A stretch of 64,000 nt of DNA from Deltaproteobacteria bacterium (GCA_016177705.1 JACOUT010000006.1:1-64000); one strand, 5' to 3'; counted from the stretch's first letter, positions 50,351-58,624 are shown. Numbers and translations are program-made. The notes: a model not told the origin generated them from the sequence alone.

Positions 50351-51733
50351 TCAGTAGCCGCGGAAGAAGCGCGCGCTCGCCTCGTCGTCGTCGTCGGGCA
50401 CGAGGATGGCGGCCTCGAGCGGCGGCACGTCGAGGTGCAAGGAGCCCGAGCGCACGCGACTGCGCCGGCCCGCCAGCACGTCCTTCATCAACAGCCCGTC
50501 GGCCAGGTCGGAGATGGGCGCGAACAGCTTGCGCGTCTGCGCGCGGTCGCTGCGGTTGACCACCACCACCACCGCGTCGCGCGGATCGGAGGTGACGCGC
50601 GCGAAGGCGAACACCTCCCACTCGCCCTCGGGGGTCATGTCGACGAAGTCGCCGGTGCGCAGCGCGATGCGGCGTCGGCGCAGGTCGCCGAGCTGTCGGT
50701 GCAGCGCCAGCGTGTCGGCGTGCCACGTCGAGGGATCCCACGACATCGGCGAGGTGGCCGGCACCACGTGCGTGGCGGCCGCGCCCACCTCCTCGCCGAA
50801 CAACACGTGCGCGGCGCCGGGCAAGGTGTAGGAGAGCAGCGTGGCCAGGCGCACGCGCGCTTGCGTGCCGAGGATGGCAGGCAGGCGGGGCGTGTCGTGG
50901 CCCGACAACAGGTTCCACGAGCGCTGCAGCGACTTGTCGTAGCTCACCTGCAGGTCGCGCTCGACGCGCGCGAGCTGCCGGGCCGGCACTTCGCCCTTGA
51001 CGTACGCGAGCACCGCTTCACGCGCGTAGTGGTTGACCACGGCGTCGAGCAGGCCGTCGCGTTGCGAGCGCGCCGCGAAGCCCTTGACGTCGCCGATCAG
51101 GAAGTGCGCGCCCTCGATGTTGCGGCTGCCGCGCTGCAGCTCGCGCAGGATGGAATAACCGACCTGCTCGGCGCGCAGGATGCGCCAGCCCGACGCGCCC
51201 GCCCGCAGCCAGCGGTGCAGCACGCTGTCGTCGCCGGTGAACAGCCGTCGGCGCACCTCGGCGTTTCGAAGATCGAGCTCGGGCTCGGAGGGCGAGCCGT
51301 CGCGGCACGCGTAGCCGGCGCTGTGCTCTGCGGCGTTGAAGGAGAAGAAGGCGCGCGTGCGATCCTCGGGCGGCAGCCGATCGTCGTCGTCGCGTTGGTT
51401 GCGCGCGGCGCCGAACCACGGGTGCTGGTCGCTCACGTGGTCGAACAGCCCCATCAAGGTGACGCTCATGCCGCGCAGCGCGCACGCCTCGCACAGCGCG
51501 GTCAGGTCCGCCTCGTTGCCGAGCCGCGGGTCGATGTGGTCGAAGTCGGTGGCGTGCAGACGCAGCGGGTCCGCGGCCGGGAACAGCGGCGAGAGCGTGA
51601 TGCCGTCGACGCCGAGCGAGGCGATATGATCGAGCCGCTCGCGGATGGCCAACAACGGCCGCTCGGCGCCGGGCGCGAAGTGCTCCGGAATGATCTCGTA
51701 GACGTGCGTGGGGCAACGGAGCTGTAGGCTCAT
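50351..51733 (-). CDS. GH13-fold protein with lost catalytic residues
   Basis: A 460-residue protein with the alpha-amylase (GH13) barrel layout: HVYEIIPEHF, LGVDGITLSPLFPAAD, a TD-x-D-HIDPRLG loop, and a C-terminal sheet. Conserved regions are present but altered: region I is VTLMGLFDHVSDQHPWF where D and NH are usual, region II is SGWRILRAEQV with L186 at the nucleophile Asp, region III is FLIGDVKGF with Asp215 in place of the Glu acid/base. Region IV keeps H279 and D280 (SGHD). Without the nucleophile and acid it should not hydrolyse glycosides; it may bind sugars or act as a scaffold. ATG at 51733 has AGAGGA upstream. Between hemW and gluQ in one operon. Confidence 0.75.
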   Translation of the reverse strand: MSLQLRCPTHVYEIIPEHFAPGAERPLLAIRERLDHIASLGVDGITLSPLFPAADPLRLHATDFDHIDPRLGNEADLTALCEACALRGMSVTLMGLFDHVSDQHPWFGAARNQRDDDDRLPPEDRTRAFFSFNAAEHSAGYACRDGSPSEPELDLRNAEVRRRLFTGDDSVLHRWLRAGASGWRILRAEQVGYSILRELQRGSRNIEGAHFLIGDVKGFAARSQRDGLLDAVVNHYAREAVLAYVKGEVPARQLARVERDLQVSYDKSLQRSWNLLSGHDTPRLPAILGTQARVRLATLLSYTLPGAAHVLFGEEVGAAATHVVPATSPMSWDPSTWHADTLALHRQLGDLRRRRIALRTGDFVDMTPEGEWEVFAFARVTSDPRDAVVVVVNRSDRAQTRKLFAPISDLADGLLMKDVLAGRRSRVRSGSLHLDVPPLEAAILVPDDDDEASARFFRGY

Positions 51734-51767
51734 CGCGATCCTCTCGTCCCCGACACCTGAGGGCGAG

Positions 51768-52985
51768 CTACAAAGAATCGCCACGCGCGGCAAGCACGTC
51801 GCGCGCCACCCGGTCGGCGAAGCGCGCGCCGAGCGAGGTCAGGCGCCAACGCCGTCCGCCGTCATCGTCGGCGACCTCGCCGCGATCGCGCGCAGCGCGC
51901 AGCGCCGCCTCGATGGGCGACGGATCGGCAGAGCGACGCGCGGCCAAGCCCTCGAGGTCGATGCCGGCGGCGAGGTCGCGCAGCCCGAAGGCGACGGCCT
52001 CGCGCAACGCATGCGCCGGTGCGAGCGTCTCGTCCTCGTGCGGCGCCGTGGTGGGCGCTGTCAGCCATCTGTCGAGCCGCGCGACGTTGTGCCGCCGCAG
52101 CACCGCACCTCCCGGCAGCTCGCGCAGCGAGTGCGCGCCGGGCCCGAGACCGAGGTAGGGCCGATGCGCCCAGTAGAGGCGGTTGTGGCGGCTCTCCTCG
52201 CCGGCCATGGCGAACGACGACACTTCGTACTGCGCGTAGCCGTGCTCGACCAAGAGCGCCTGCGCGCGCTGGTAGGCGTCAGCCTGCCGCTCGTCGTCGA
52301 GCGGCGCGCGCGCGCCGCGCGCGATCAGGCGCTCGAGCGGTGTGCCCGCCTCGAGCGTCAGCAGGTAGGCAGACACGTGACCGATACCGAGACGTGCCGC
52401 CTCCTCGACATCGCGCCCGATGCGCTGGTCGCTCTCCACCGGCACGCCCACGATCAGATCGAGGCCCACGTGCGGGATGCCCGCCTCGCGCGTCGCCTGC
52501 ACGGCCGAGCGAGCCTGTTCGCCCCGGTGGGCGCGGCCGAGGAAGGCGAGCACCTCGTCCTCGAAGCTTTGCACGCCGAGTGACACGCGCGTGACGCCGG
52601 CGGCCCGCCAGGCGCTCGCCACCTCGCCGGTCACGTCCTCTGGGTTGGCCTCGAGCGAGATCTCGGCGTCCGACGCCAGGCCGTGCGCTCGCACGGCCGC
52701 GACCATCTCGGCGATGGGGCCCGCCGGCAGCGCCGAGGGTGTCCCACCTCCGAACGACAGGCTGTCGGCCGGCCAGGGCAGCTCGGCGGCGCGCGCCGCG
52801 AGCTCCTCGGCGACCGCTGCGGCGAAGCCCGCGTCCGCACGGCGAATCTCGATGCTGAAGTCGCAGTAGGGACAGCGGCGCCGGCAATAGGGCACGTGGA
52901 CATACACGCCCGAGCTCGCCACGACGTGCCGCGCCGGCCCCCCCCTCGTCGACTCGCCGCCGGTGCCTAGCCTGTCGCTTGTCAT
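51768..52985 (-). CDS. hemW: Radical SAM heme chaperone HemW
   Basis: Radical SAM protein of 405 aa of the HemW group (formerly called oxygen-independent coproporphyrinogen oxidase-like), which carries heme to its acceptors. The iron-sulphur motif is C34-RRR-C38-PY-C41 in VPYCRRRCPYCDFS. SAM-binding cues follow: LSFGGGTPSALP, EANPEDVTGEV, GVTRVSLGVQSFEDEVL, and HNRLYWAHRPYLGLGPGAHS near the end, as in HemW. ATG at 52985 is chosen because it overlaps the isochorismatase stop by ATGA; a longer open frame to 53081 lies in that gene. The N terminus has about 25 residues before the first strand. Second gene of the operon. Confidence 0.9.
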   Translation of the reverse strand: MTSDRLGTGGESTRGGPARHVVASSGVYVHVPYCRRRCPYCDFSIEIRRADAGFAAAVAEELAARAAELPWPADSLSFGGGTPSALPAGPIAEMVAAVRAHGLASDAEISLEANPEDVTGEVASAWRAAGVTRVSLGVQSFEDEVLAFLGRAHRGEQARSAVQATREAGIPHVGLDLIVGVPVESDQRIGRDVEEAARLGIGHVSAYLLTLEAGTPLERLIARGARAPLDDERQADAYQRAQALLVEHGYAQYEVSSFAMAGEESRHNRLYWAHRPYLGLGPGAHSLRELPGGAVLRRHNVARLDRWLTAPTTAPHEDETLAPAHALREAVAFGLRDLAAGIDLEGLAARRSADPSPIEAALRAARDRGEVADDDGGRRWRLTSLGARFADRVARDVLAARGDSL

Positions 52986-53542
52986 CCCGAGCCGTTTGGC
53001 CCGTCGTGTCGCCGCAATCGACCCGTCTCGTCCGGATCGCCCACGGCGCCGGCCAGGGGCGAGTTCGGCCACAGCGGCCACACGTCGCGGATCTGGCGGA
53101 GGGCGAAGCGGTGGTCATCGGCGTTCCTGGCACACACGCACGGCTCGGGCACCACCACCTGGAGCCCGCGTGCCACCGCGTCCGCGGCCGACAGCAGCAC
53201 CGAGGTGTGGGTTTCGAGCCCGACCAGGGTGAGCCTTCTTACACGCTGGGCCTTGAGCACCTCGCCCAGGTCGGTGTCGAAAAAGGCGCTCGGCGCGGCC
53301 TTGAACAGCACCCGCTCGTCGCTCCGCGGCGTCAGCTCGGTCAGGATGGCGGGCGGATCGGCGAGGTCAGGCGCGGTGGCCGCAAAGACCACCGGGCGGC
53401 CCCGCTCACGGAAGTAGCGCAGCTCACCTTGCACGAATCGCACGATGGCGGCGGCACCCGGCACGGCGCTTGGGCCCGAGACGTTGTCGGCCGTCATGTC
53501 GAGGATCAGGAGAGCGCGGTCGCTTTCGCCCACAGGCCACAT
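52982..53542 (-). CDS. Isochorismatase-family protein lacking the catalytic cysteine
   Basis: A 186-residue alpha/beta fold of the isochorismatase-like cysteine hydrolases (nicotinamidase, pyrazinamidase, isochorismatase). Of the triad, Asp15 (LILDMTADN) and Lys81 (VLFKAAPSAF) are present. At the Cys position, where the family reads T-x-x-C-V, this one reads LETHTSVLLSA with Ser114. It is therefore probably inactive or a different hydrolase. ATG at 53542 is the first start in frame; a GTG three codons later (seven bases after TAAAAT) is a good alternative. Its stop overlaps the hemW start by ATGA, so it is the first gene of the operon. Confidence 0.72.
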   Translation of the reverse strand: MWPVGESDRALLILDMTADNVSGPSAVPGAAAIVRFVQGELRYFRERGRPVVFAATAPDLADPPAILTELTPRSDERVLFKAAPSAFFDTDLGEVLKAQRVRRLTLVGLETHTSVLLSAADAVARGLQVVVPEPCVCARNADDHRFALRQIRDVWPLWPNSPLAGAVGDPDETGRLRRHDGPNGSG

Positions 53543-53578
53543 TTTACCGGGACTGGGGCCGGCGGGGAGAAATCCTTT

Positions 53579-53591
53579 GGGCGCGGCGCCC
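53579..53591. promoter_or_regulatory. Palindrome between divergent genes
   Basis: GGGCGC-G-GCGCCC, a perfect 6-bp inverted repeat with a one-base centre, in the 137-base region between the isochorismatase and sigma-factor genes. It could be an operator shared by both; nothing else marks it. Confidence 0.25.
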
Positions 53592-53679
53592 GTTCTAGCG
53601 AGGTAGGGCCGCCGGTCTGGCAGCCCGCAACGACGGGTGCAGCAGCGCATCCGACGTTGGTCCACGGCAGGAGGGCCCG

Positions 53680-54603
53680 ATGAAGCGCACGACCAAAGCC
53701 GGCCCCTCCCCAGATGCCGCCCCCAAGCTGCTCAACCAGCACCCGCTGCGAGCGCGGCGCCGGCCGGGTCCGCCCGGGCAAGACGTGGTCCCGCGCGCCG
53801 ACCAGGATCTCGACGATGCGCACCGCGTGCTCGAGCTGATCGATGACGGCGTGCTGCCGCGCTCTGCGCCGCCGCCGCTGCCGGTCGCGGTCGATGCCCT
53901 CGGCAAGCCGCGCCGCCGGCTCACGCCCGAGGACGAGGTCGCACTGGCGCAGCGCATCCAGACCTGGGGCGACGTCGACGCCAGGAACGCGCTCGTGCTC
54001 GCCAACCTCGGCCTGGTGCATTTGGTGGCCAACCAGATGCGCCGAAACGGCATTCGCTACGAGGACCTGGTGCAAGAGGGCACGCTCGGCCTGCTGCGCG
54101 CCACCGAGACCTTCGAGCCGCACCGCAACGTGCGCTTCTCCACCTACTGCGTGTACTGGATCCGCGCCAAGATCCAGCGCTACCTGCAGCGCCTCGACCG
54201 TGACGACACCCCGTCCATCGCCGGCGCCGAGATGGAGACGCTCGCGGGCGGCCGGCGACGGCGCCCACGCGCCCGCTCGGTGTCGCTCGACACGCCCATG
54301 GACGAAGAGGCCGACCGCTCCGTCGGTGACGTGATCAAGGACGCGGGCGAGCGCCCCGAGGACGTGACCCTGCGCTTCGAGCGAGCCCGCGCCGTCACCG
54401 AGGTGCTCGACGACATCTGCGCCGAGATCGGCGACCCGCGACTGCGCACCATCATCGAGAAGCGCCTGCTCGCCGACGAGCCCGAGACGCTCGCCACGCT
54501 CGGCGACCGCCTCAACCTGTCGCGCGAGGGCGCGCGCCTGCTCGAGAACAAGGTGCTCAAGCTGGCGCGCCAGCGCCTCTACGAGTTCCGCCAGCAGGCG
54601 TGA
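53680..54603 (+). CDS. RNA polymerase sigma factor (RpoH-like, without region 3)
   Basis: Sigma-70 family factor of 307 aa. Region 2 is clear: NALVLANLGLVHLVANQMRR, YEDLVQEGTLGLLRAT, RFSTYCVYWIRAKIQRYL. Region 4 is at the C terminus: ETLATLGDRLNLSREGARLLENKVLKLARQRL, the helix-turn-helix for -35 recognition (ATLGDRLNLS, REGARLLENKVL). The stretch between, where RpoH carries region 3, is only a short basic/acidic linker (GGRRRRPRARSVSLDTPMD), so region 3 is missing. The N-terminal 60 residues are Arg/Pro-rich and variable. ATG at 53680 has a strong GGAGG eight bases upstream. It probably reads stress or developmental promoters; targets are unknown. Confidence 0.85.
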   Translation: MKRTTKAGPSPDAAPKLLNQHPLRARRRPGPPGQDVVPRADQDLDDAHRVLELIDDGVLPRSAPPPLPVAVDALGKPRRRLTPEDEVALAQRIQTWGDVDARNALVLANLGLVHLVANQMRRNGIRYEDLVQEGTLGLLRATETFEPHRNVRFSTYCVYWIRAKIQRYLQRLDRDDTPSIAGAEMETLAGGRRRRPRARSVSLDTPMDEEADRSVGDVIKDAGERPEDVTLRFERARAVTEVLDDICAEIGDPRLRTIIEKRLLADEPETLATLGDRLNLSREGARLLENKVLKLARQRLYEFRQQA

Positions 54604-54618
54604 CGGTAGCCAGGCTGC

Positions 54619-54638
54619 GCGCCGGCCGCGGCCGGCGC
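54619..54638. terminator. Perfect 20-base palindrome after the sigma gene, possible hairpin
   Basis: A perfect self-complementary sequence, starting GCGCCGGCC and ending GGCCGGCGC, 16 bases after the sigma-factor stop. It has no T tract, so a Rho-independent terminator is uncertain; a regulatory site is equally possible. The rest of 54604-54830 shows nothing else clear. Confidence 0.3.
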
Positions 54639-54830
54639 TCGCCCGTGTGCCGCGGTGCCCGCCCCGCCGGATCCCGGTGGCGTCTCGGGCCTGCGCGGCC
54701 CTCTCCCACAACGCTACGCTCGAGCGCCGGAACCCCACGTCCGCGCGGACGGTCCAGTTTGACCGCGACCCGATGTTCCTGCAACCTCGACCTTCCCGAA
54801 CGCTCGTGATCACCCCCTCCCACGGACGCC

Positions 54831-57110
54831 ATGGCCCAGACCCCGGACCTCGCTGAGCTCGAAATGGCCTTCGCCAAGGACCCTACCGGCGGCGCCTTCG
54901 TGCCGCTGACGCAGGCGTACCTCGCGCAGGGTCGCTTCATGGAGGCGATGGTCGTCTGCAAGAAAGGCATCAAGAGCCAACCCGGCAACGTTGAGGGTCG
55001 CCTGCTGCTGGCGCGCGTCTACGGTGAGCAGGGCAAGGTGCCCAAGGCGCTCGAGGAGCTGCGCACGCTGCTCGCGCAGGCCCCCAAGGTGGCGGCGGCG
55101 CACTACCAGCTCGGCGTCATGCTCGACAAGAGCGGCAAGGGCGACGAAGCGGTCGAGAGCTTCAAAGAGGCGCTGCGCCAGGACCGCAACCTGGCGGACG
55201 CCACTGCGGCCCTGAAGGGCAAGGGCATCGACTGGTCGCCGGGCCCCTCGCCCGAGGAGATCGCGGCCGCCGAGGCGGCGCGCAAGGCCGAAGAGGACCG
55301 CCGCGCCGAGGAGGCGCGCAGGCTTGCCGAGGAGGAAGCCGCGCGCCAGGCCGAGGAGGCCAGGAAGGCCGCCGAGGCGCAGCGAGCGACGCAGCAGGCG
55401 AGCGCAGCCAAGTCGCGCGCCATGGGCGCCGCCATTCAGCAGCCGCGCGGCGCGACGAGCGGCCCCGTGTCGGGGCCGGCCTTTCCCAGCATGTCCGACC
55501 CGTCGTTCGCGTCGACGTCGGGCGCCTACGGCATGTTCTCGGGGCCGGTGCCGGTGGCGGCACAGGGCCGTCGCCTCGGGCCGGGCTTCACCTTTGGCCT
55601 GGCCGCGCTGCTCTTGCTCGTCATTGTCGCCGTGGTGTTCATCCTCAAGTCGCACCGCGACACGCAGGACAAGATCACCTACCACCTGAAGGCGGCGCAG
55701 AAGCTGGTCTCCTCCGACACCACCGCCGGTCACAAGCTCTCCAACAAGGAGCTGGAGTCGGCGCTCAAGCTCGACGACGAGCAGCCGCTCGCGCTCTCGC
55801 AGTACGCGCTGTCGCTCTCCATCCTCGCCAACCAGCGCGGCGAGAAGGAGCTCGACCAGGCGGCGCAGGACGCCACCAAGAAGGCGATGAAGTACGCGAG
55901 CGAGCAGCCCGGCAGCGTCGCCGCCGAGATGGTCTGGCTGCGCCAGGCCGGCAAGGGCGACGAGGCCATCGCCGCCGCCAAGAAGGTCAACGCCGACGAG
56001 CTGGCGCTGCCCATCTCGGTGCGCATCCAGGTCGGGCGCACCTATGCGGCGATGAAGAAGGTGCCGGAGATGATCAAGATCGCCGACTCGCTGCGAGAGG
56101 TGCCCGACCCGGGCGCGCAGGCGTTCGTCGGCGAGTCGTACCGGCGCATCGGCGATCAGAACCGCGCGCGCGCCGCCCTCGACAACGCGATGAAGAACGA
56201 GATCGACCACGATCCGTCGCGTGCCTTGCGCGCGCTCGTCATCCTCGAAGCCGACGACACCGTCCATTTCAACGTCGCCATCGACGACCTCAATACGCTC
56301 AAGGAGCTCGGCAAGGACGCGGTCGGCACCCGGCAGCGCGGCTACGCCAGCCTCGGCCTCGCGGTCATGGGCTCGCGCCTCGGCCGCGCCGAAGCGGAGA
56401 ACAAGCGCGAGCTCGAGACCGCGCGCGCCGCGCTTCGGACCGACGCCGAGATCCCGCAATTCGAGGCCAAGCAGGCGCTCGACGCCGGCGAGCTCGAACG
56501 CGCCATCACCTCGGCGGAGGCGTCCATCGCCATCGACGCGGTGCGCTTGCAGCCCTACCTGCAGATCGTCGAGGCCGCGTCCCGCAGCAAGAAGTGGAGC
56601 AAGGCCGATGACGCGCTCTCGCGCGCAGCGGCGGTGTTCGGCGACAACCTCGACCTCGGCCTGGCCAAGGCGGCGCGCCTGCGCGACGAGGAGAAATACG
56701 ACGAAGCCGTCGCCAGCCTGAGCTCGCTCAAGGCCAAGTTCGACGTCGCCGAGGTCTACCGCGACATCGGCAAGGTCTACATGCGCAACGGCGACCTGCC
56801 CAAAGCGGTCGAGGTGCTCAAGGAGGCCGCCAAGAAGAGCGGCGCGCGCGCCCCTGCGGTGCAGGCCAACGTCTACACCTGGCTCGGCCGCGCCTTCGCT
56901 GCCGGCAACGAGCACGAGAGCGCGGCGGAGGTCTACGGCCAGGCGCTGGCGGCCACCTCCGATCACGCGTCCACCTACTACTTCATGGGCGTGTCGATGG
57001 CGGCGCTCAAGAAGGACGGCGCCGCGCGCGAGTCCTTCGACAAGTACCTGCGCGCCGATCCGAACGGCACCTACGCCGAGCAGGCCCGCCAGCGTCGGGG
57101 CGCGCTCTGA
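54831..57110 (+). CDS. TPR-repeat membrane protein
   Basis: A 759-residue scaffold-type protein. An N-terminal TPR block (about 1-130; FVPLTQAYLAQGRFMEAMVV, AAHYQLGVMLDKSGKGDEAV) is followed by an Ala/Glu/Arg coiled region (about 140-195, AARKAEEDRRAEEARRLAEE) and a Ser/Pro stretch. One transmembrane helix (about 256-278, FTFGLAALLLLVIVAVVFIL) separates cytosol from the C-terminal part (about 290-750), which has at least ten more TPR-like helix pairs (RIQVGRTYAAMKKVPEMIKI, VYRDIGKVYMRNGDLPKAVE, NVYTWLGRAFAAGNEHESAA). The ATG at 54831 is used; no good ribosome site was seen. Very similar architectures occur in myxobacterial gliding and development proteins, but no specific match is claimed. 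The next gene may be coupled to its stop. Confidence 0.8.
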   Translation: MAQTPDLAELEMAFAKDPTGGAFVPLTQAYLAQGRFMEAMVVCKKGIKSQPGNVEGRLLLARVYGEQGKVPKALEELRTLLAQAPKVAAAHYQLGVMLDKSGKGDEAVESFKEALRQDRNLADATAALKGKGIDWSPGPSPEEIAAAEAARKAEEDRRAEEARRLAEEEAARQAEEARKAAEAQRATQQASAAKSRAMGAAIQQPRGATSGPVSGPAFPSMSDPSFASTSGAYGMFSGPVPVAAQGRRLGPGFTFGLAALLLLVIVAVVFILKSHRDTQDKITYHLKAAQKLVSSDTTAGHKLSNKELESALKLDDEQPLALSQYALSLSILANQRGEKELDQAAQDATKKAMKYASEQPGSVAAEMVWLRQAGKGDEAIAAAKKVNADELALPISVRIQVGRTYAAMKKVPEMIKIADSLREVPDPGAQAFVGESYRRIGDQNRARAALDNAMKNEIDHDPSRALRALVILEADDTVHFNVAIDDLNTLKELGKDAVGTRQRGYASLGLAVMGSRLGRAEAENKRELETARAALRTDAEIPQFEAKQALDAGELERAITSAEASIAIDAVRLQPYLQIVEAASRSKKWSKADDALSRAAAVFGDNLDLGLAKAARLRDEEKYDEAVASLSSLKAKFDVAEVYRDIGKVYMRNGDLPKAVEVLKEAAKKSGARAPAVQANVYTWLGRAFAAGNEHESAAEVYGQALAATSDHASTYYFMGVSMAALKKDGAARESFDKYLRADPNGTYAEQARQRRGAL

Positions 57111-57148
57111 CCGGCAGGCGCGTCCCCGTCGCCGCCTTCTTCGCCATC

Positions 57149-57691
57149 GTGATCGTGTGCGCCGTGGCCGCCGCCGCCGGCCCCCGTGGCGTGCCCGAGC
57201 TGCTCGCAGAGGCGCAGGCGGCGTGGAGCAAGCGCGACGCGCCGACCACGGTGGACCGACTGAGCGCGGCGCTCGAGCTGGCGCGCAAGGCAGCACCCTT
57301 GCGCATCCGGACCGCGCTCGCCGCCGACGCGATCCATGGGCTCGGCGTCTACCAGCCGGCCAAGGGCGGCGTGCTCGAGGGGCGCCGCTTGCAGCTCTAC
57401 GTCGAGATCGAGAACTTCGGCACCGAGCCGGTGGAGGATCGCGCGCGCGTGCGCCTCGAGCTGTCGGGCGTGTTCTCGATGGAGGAGGCAGGCGCCAAGA
57501 AGGAGCTCGGCAAGAAGACGCTCGGCGAGCAGGTGTACGAGACGCGCGCGCCCGTCGGCATCGCGTATCTCGGCACCGACATCGACCTCGGCGACGACTT
57601 CGCGCCGGGCACCTATCACGTCGAGGTCAAGGTCAAGGACCTGGTGACCTCGAAGGCCGCCACCCAGGACGTGCCGTTCGTGGTCCGCTGA
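57149..57691 (+). CDS. Secreted protein with single beta-sandwich domain
   Basis: About 180 aa from GTG 57149. The mature part has the pattern seen in small secreted beta-sandwich domains: GVYQPAKGGVLEGRRLQLYV (about 70-90), EIENFGTEPVEDRARVRLEL, and FAPGTYHVEVKVKDLVTSKA near the end. The role is unknown. The true start may be a CTG at 57107 that overlaps the upstream stop (CTGA): it would add TGRRVPVAAFFAI, giving a proper signal peptide with two arginines and a long hydrophobic core, whereas GTG 57149 leaves only a short one. No ATG or GTG lies between. The next gene starts 32 bases later. Confidence 0.6.
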   Translation: MIVCAVAAAAGPRGVPELLAEAQAAWSKRDAPTTVDRLSAALELARKAAPLRIRTALAADAIHGLGVYQPAKGGVLEGRRLQLYVEIENFGTEPVEDRARVRLELSGVFSMEEAGAKKELGKKTLGEQVYETRAPVGIAYLGTDIDLGDDFAPGTYHVEVKVKDLVTSKAATQDVPFVVR

Positions 57692-57723
57692 ACCGTTCGC
57701 TTAAAAGACGCCCCGGAGGATCG

Positions 57724-58299
57724 ATGTCGCCCGCACGCTCCCTGCTCCTCGCCGCCGCCTTCGTTGGGCTCGCCTGGTCCGGCGCTGCCGTCGCCAAGAC
57801 GGTCGACGGCGTCGACTTCCCCGACACGGTCGAGGTGGCGGGCGCCAAGCTGGTGCGCAACGGCATCGGCGCGCGCACAGTCATGTTCATGCGCTTCTAC
57901 CTGGCGGCGCTCTACGTCGAGAAGGCAGCATCGACCGCGAGCACCTTGCTCGGCCCCGATCGGCCGCGCGAGGTGCGCCTCGTCATGGTGAAAGAGGTGA
58001 GCAAGGCGCGCTTTCAGGAGGCGGCGCAGGCGGGCTTCGACAAGAACACGCCGACGCCGAGCGCCGAGCTGAAGGCGAAGGAGGCGCAGTTCCTGGCGCT
58101 GGTGCCTGGGCAGTTGGCGGGCGACACGCTGACCTTCAGCTACGAGCCGGGCGTGGGCACGCACCTCAAGGGCTCGAAGGTGAAGGAGACGGTCATCGCC
58201 GGCAAGGACTTCGCGGACGCGCTGTTCGCCATCTGGCTCGGCGAGCATCCCGTGGACGATGGGCTCAAGAAGGGCCTGCTCGGCAAGGACTCGCTGTAG
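57724..58299 (+). CDS. Secreted chalcone isomerase-like protein
   Basis: A 191-residue exported protein of the chalcone-isomerase fold found in bacteria, which usually binds lipids and does not catalyse the plant reaction. The signal peptide (LLLAAAFVGLAWSGAAVAK) is followed by DGVDFPDTVEVAGAKLVRNG, then GARTVMFMRFYLAALYVEKA, the family core, and the KGSKVKETVIAGKDFADALFAIWLGEHPV end. ATG at 57724 has GGAGG five bases upstream. The longer open frame starting at 57157 overlaps the previous gene and is discarded. A long inverted repeat starts ten bases after the stop. Confidence 0.82.
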   Translation: MSPARSLLLAAAFVGLAWSGAAVAKTVDGVDFPDTVEVAGAKLVRNGIGARTVMFMRFYLAALYVEKAASTASTLLGPDRPREVRLVMVKEVSKARFQEAAQAGFDKNTPTPSAELKAKEAQFLALVPGQLAGDTLTFSYEPGVGTHLKGSKVKETVIAGKDFADALFAIWLGEHPVDDGLKKGLLGKDSL

Positions 58300-58308
58300 G
58301 CGTGGGAC

Positions 58309-58469
58309 GGGCCGGAGGCGAGGGTAGGTCCGCCTCCGCGCCTTGCCGGTCCGGACCCTTGTCGTGGTGGCGTTTCGCGCCGACACGATCGGCGGGTCCG
58401 TCGTGGCAGTGGCGTCGTGATGTCCTGCCCGGATGGGCGCTGCGGCGGACCTGCCCTCGCCTCCGGCCC
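58309..58469. repeat. Structured inverted-repeat element (26-bp arms)
   Basis: Arms 58309-58334 and 58444-58469 are complementary over 26 bases with one mismatch (t325 opposite g453, a G-T pair in RNA). The 109-base interior also folds: CGGACCC at 58352-58358 with GGGTCCG at 58394-58400, CGCCGA/TCGGCG at 58378-58394, and GCCC-GGAT-GGGC at 58427-58438. The interior has no convincing reading frame. It may be a structured RNA, a terminator-like 3' element of the gene before it, or a small mobile repeat. It is the main content of the 325-base region between genes. Confidence 0.6.
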
Positions 58470-58500
58470 TCTGCGGCATGAGTCACGACCTGGCCTTGTG

Positions 58501-58614
58501 ATGGCTAGATTGCCGTGCACCTTCGACGAGCGCCTCGCGCTCGCGGCGGCGCGCGAGGAGTTCGAGGTGCTCGGGGATAGAAAAAGGGGAATGCAACCGC
58601 CATTTTTGTGGTAA
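58501..58614 (+). CDS. Possible 37-codon small ORF or gene remnant before the ATPase gene
   Basis: A short frame from ATG 58501 to TAA 58614. Its middle (TFDERLALAAAREEFEVLG) uses GC-ending codons only and looks like part of a helical protein, and then changes to AT-rich codons (DRKRGMQPPFLW). No ribosome site is evident. It may be a remnant of an older gene, or a leader for the ATPase ten bases downstream. Its stop lies in the hairpin at 58599-58621. Confidence 0.25.
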   Translation: MARLPCTFDERLALAAAREEFEVLGDRKRGMQPPFLW

Positions 58615-58621
58615 AAATGGC
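58599..58621 (+). promoter_or_regulatory. Perfect hairpin just before the ATPase start
   Basis: GCCATTTTT and AAAAATGGC are 9-base perfect arms around a GTGGT loop. The right arm ends three bases before the ATG at 58625, so folding of the RNA could hide the start; it could also be an operator. AT content here is far higher than in flanking DNA. Confidence 0.55.
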
Positions 58622-58624
58622 ATC

